Shown here piece by piece: positions 62,699 to 64,000 of a stretch of DNA of 64,000 bases (position 1 is its first letter; every line of letters starts with the position of its first letter). Source of the DNA: Acinetobacter marinus (lineage in GTDB: Bacteria; Pseudomonadota; Gammaproteobacteria; Pseudomonadales; Moraxellaceae). The position numbers and the translations under genes were made by a program. The notes under the pieces were generated by a model. The model was not told where the DNA came from. It saw nothing but the letters and a program-made list of their open reading frames with translations, and searched no databases. The DNA is taken from the NCBI RefSeq assembly GCF_900096915.1, contig NZ_FMYK01000001.1, positions 434,001 through 498,000 of the forward strand, in the 5' to 3' direction.

Positions 62699-64000
62699 TT
62701 AACTGACGAATTTTGCACGGGCTTGATGCAACTTTTTATAGCTGTCGATCAAACGCAGATGACGATCTAAGCCCTCAAGCTGCATATTGGTTTCGGTCAG
62801 TCCGTAGAATTTCACAGAACCATCAACTGAGCCAAGCACAGCATCCATGCGCTCATCGCCAAACATACGGCGGAAGTTCACCTCAAAATCAGCAATATCG
62901 ATCTCATCATCGAGCATGACTTCGAGCACCACATCCAAACATTGATAGAACAAACCACGCTCGACGGTGTTGGTGTTGTATTGCAAGAAGGTTTCGACCA
63001 ATTCTTTGGCTTCTTCAAATTCTTCTAATGCGAGATAAATCAACAGCTTTAACTCAAGAATGGTAAGCTGACCCCACACCGTATTGTCATCAAATTCAAT
63101 CCCGATCAAGGTGGTAATATCAGTATAATCATCGACTTCGACGTCTTCCAAACGCTCAACCAGCGCTTGCAACTGTTCATCATTTAGGCGATGCAGATTG
63201 AGAATATCTTCACGGAAAGCCAAGGCTTTATTGGTATTGTCCCAAATCAAATCTTCAACCAAATACACTTCGGAATAATCAGGCACGATGATGCGACACG
63301 CCGTTGCGCCAAGATGTTCATAGACTGCCATATAGGACTCTTTGCCCATGTCTTCGAGAATCGCAAATAGCGTTTCCGCTTCTTGAGCATTGCTGTGCGT
63401 CCCGTTGGCGGTAAAATCCCATTCAACAAAATCATAATCCGATTTTGCACTAAAGAATCGCCACGACACCACACCGCTAGAATCAATAAAATGCTCAACG
63501 AAATTATTTGGCTCAGTCACTGCATTCGTGCTAAAGGTCGGACGTGGTAAATCATTTAAGCCTTCAAAGCTGCGTCCTTGCAAGAGTTCAGTCAGACTAC
63601 GCTCTAATGCAACCTCGAACTTTGGATGTGCACCAAATGAAGCAAATACGCCACCTGTGCGTGGATTCATCAAAGTCACGCACATCACAGGGAATTGACC
63701 ACCAAGCGAGGCATCTTTGACCAAGACTGGAAAGCCCTGCTCCTCAAGCCCTTTGATCCCTGCCACAATGCTTGGATATTGGTCTAAAACATCTTGTGGC
63801 ACATCAGGTAGCGTGATTTCATTTTCAATAATTTCACGTTTGACTGCACGCTCAAAAATCTCTGAAAGACACTGCACTTGCGCTTCGGCTAAAGTATTGC
63901 CTGCGCTCATGCCATTACTAAGATATAAATTTTCAATCAAATTGGATGGAAAATATACCGTTTCACCATCTGACTTGCGTACAAATGGCAACGAGCAAAT
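62699..64000 (-). CDS. YcaO-domain protein, 5'-truncated
   Basis: The frame is open through the window edge (ICSLPFVRKSDG at the edge), so the start lies outside. 433 residues are visible. They resemble the C-terminal two thirds of E. coli YcaO: GNTLAEAQVQCLSEIFERAVK (split by position), PVLVKDASLGGQFPV, GAHPKFEVALERSLTELLQG in the YcaO fold, and then a helical C-terminal part after about residue 300. E. coli YcaO helps beta-methylthiolation of ribosomal protein S12; this is family knowledge, not shown here. No RiPP precursor or dehydrogenase gene is beside it in view. Confidence 0.8.
   Translation of the reverse strand: MCSLPFVRKSDGETVYFPSNLIENLYLSNGMSAGNTLAEAQVQCLSEIFERAVKREIIENEITLPDVPQDVLDQYPSIVAGIKGLEEQGFPVLVKDASLGGQFPVMCVTLMNPRTGGVFASFGAHPKFEVALERSLTELLQGRSFEGLNDLPRPTFSTNAVTEPNNFVEHFIDSSGVVSWRFFSAKSDYDFVEWDFTANGTHSNAQEAETLFAILEDMGKESYMAVYEHLGATACRIIVPDYSEVYLVEDLIWDNTNKALAFREDILNLHRLNDEQLQALVERLEDVEVDDYTDITTLIGIEFDDNTVWGQLTILELKLLIYLALEEFEEAKELVETFLQYNTNTVERGLFYQCLDVVLEVMLDDEIDIADFEVNFRRMFGDERMDAVLGSVDGSVKFYGLTETNMQLEGLDRHLRLIDSYKKLHQARAKFVS

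Noticed and set aside
62699..64000. YcaO gene as part of a RiPP cluster
   Set aside because: Its shape fits the widespread E. coli-type YcaO, and radA is its only visible neighbour; no precursor peptide or dehydrogenase gene is seen.

Overview
The window looks like chromosomal DNA of an Acinetobacter species or a close Moraxellaceae relative. The evidence is gene order and gene style: a cyoCDE end, rpsF-rpsR-rplI-dnaB-alr, an RNase HI/DnaQ fusion beside a multi-LysM MltD, lptM-lysA-dapF-...-xerC, and a 28-bp type I-F CRISPR repeat of the Acinetobacter kind. The DNA is AT-rich and densely coding. I saw no tRNA, rRNA, transposase or prophage gene. The species cannot be named from this alone.

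Layout. 1-1.7 kb: end of the cytochrome bo3 oxidase operon (cyoC partial, cyoD, cyoE). 1.8-4 kb: a large unrecognised exported protein. 4-9.1 kb (minus strand): xanthine dehydrogenase xdhA-xdhB-xdhC, with a 12-bp tandem repeat filling the xdhA/xdhB gap. 9.3-14.3 kb: DUF3142 lipoprotein, ribosomal protein operon, replicative helicase and alanine racemase. 14.3-17.8 kb: small secreted protein, bestrophin-like channel, gcvH and an Old Yellow Enzyme-type reductase. 18-23.7 kb: yejABEF peptide/microcin C-type ABC importer. 23.9-29.1 kb: mltD and rnhA-dnaQ, divergent. 29.5-34.7 kb: a ChpA-N-terminus-like protein, nudC, ahpF, trmB. 34.9-41.4 kb (minus): DUF4112 protein, a solo RND pump, DUF2057 protein, ftsY. 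41.6-45.3 kb: an active/inactive pair of M16 peptidases and a small membrane protein. 45.3-48 kb: a non-coding stretch with short degenerate repeats, a Sel1 mini-protein, an alkyltransferase-like gene, an orphan six-repeat type I-F CRISPR array and a COQ4-like gene. 48-54.2 kb (minus): gyrA, a DUF2147 protein, a DinB protein, etfA-etfB. 54.7-59.4 kb (minus): lptM-lysA-dapF, a ParE2/PaaA2-like toxin-antitoxin pair, xerC and an HD-domain gene. 59.7-64 kb: sodium:alanine symporter, radA, and a YcaO-domain gene running off the end.

Most of the window is housekeeping: respiration, purine catabolism, translation, replication and repair, cell-wall metabolism, lysine biosynthesis and redox defence. 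The accessory signals are few. The best is the cas-less CRISPR array at 46888-47212. It keeps a recognisable leader with a perfect IHF consensus, its first repeat is mutated at the leader junction, and its truncated last repeat supplies the stop codon of the neighbouring COQ4-like gene. Next come the toxin-antitoxin pair lodged between dapF and xerC, and the tandem-repeat leader ORF overlapping the xdhB start. I found no complete multi-gene system that I would call new.
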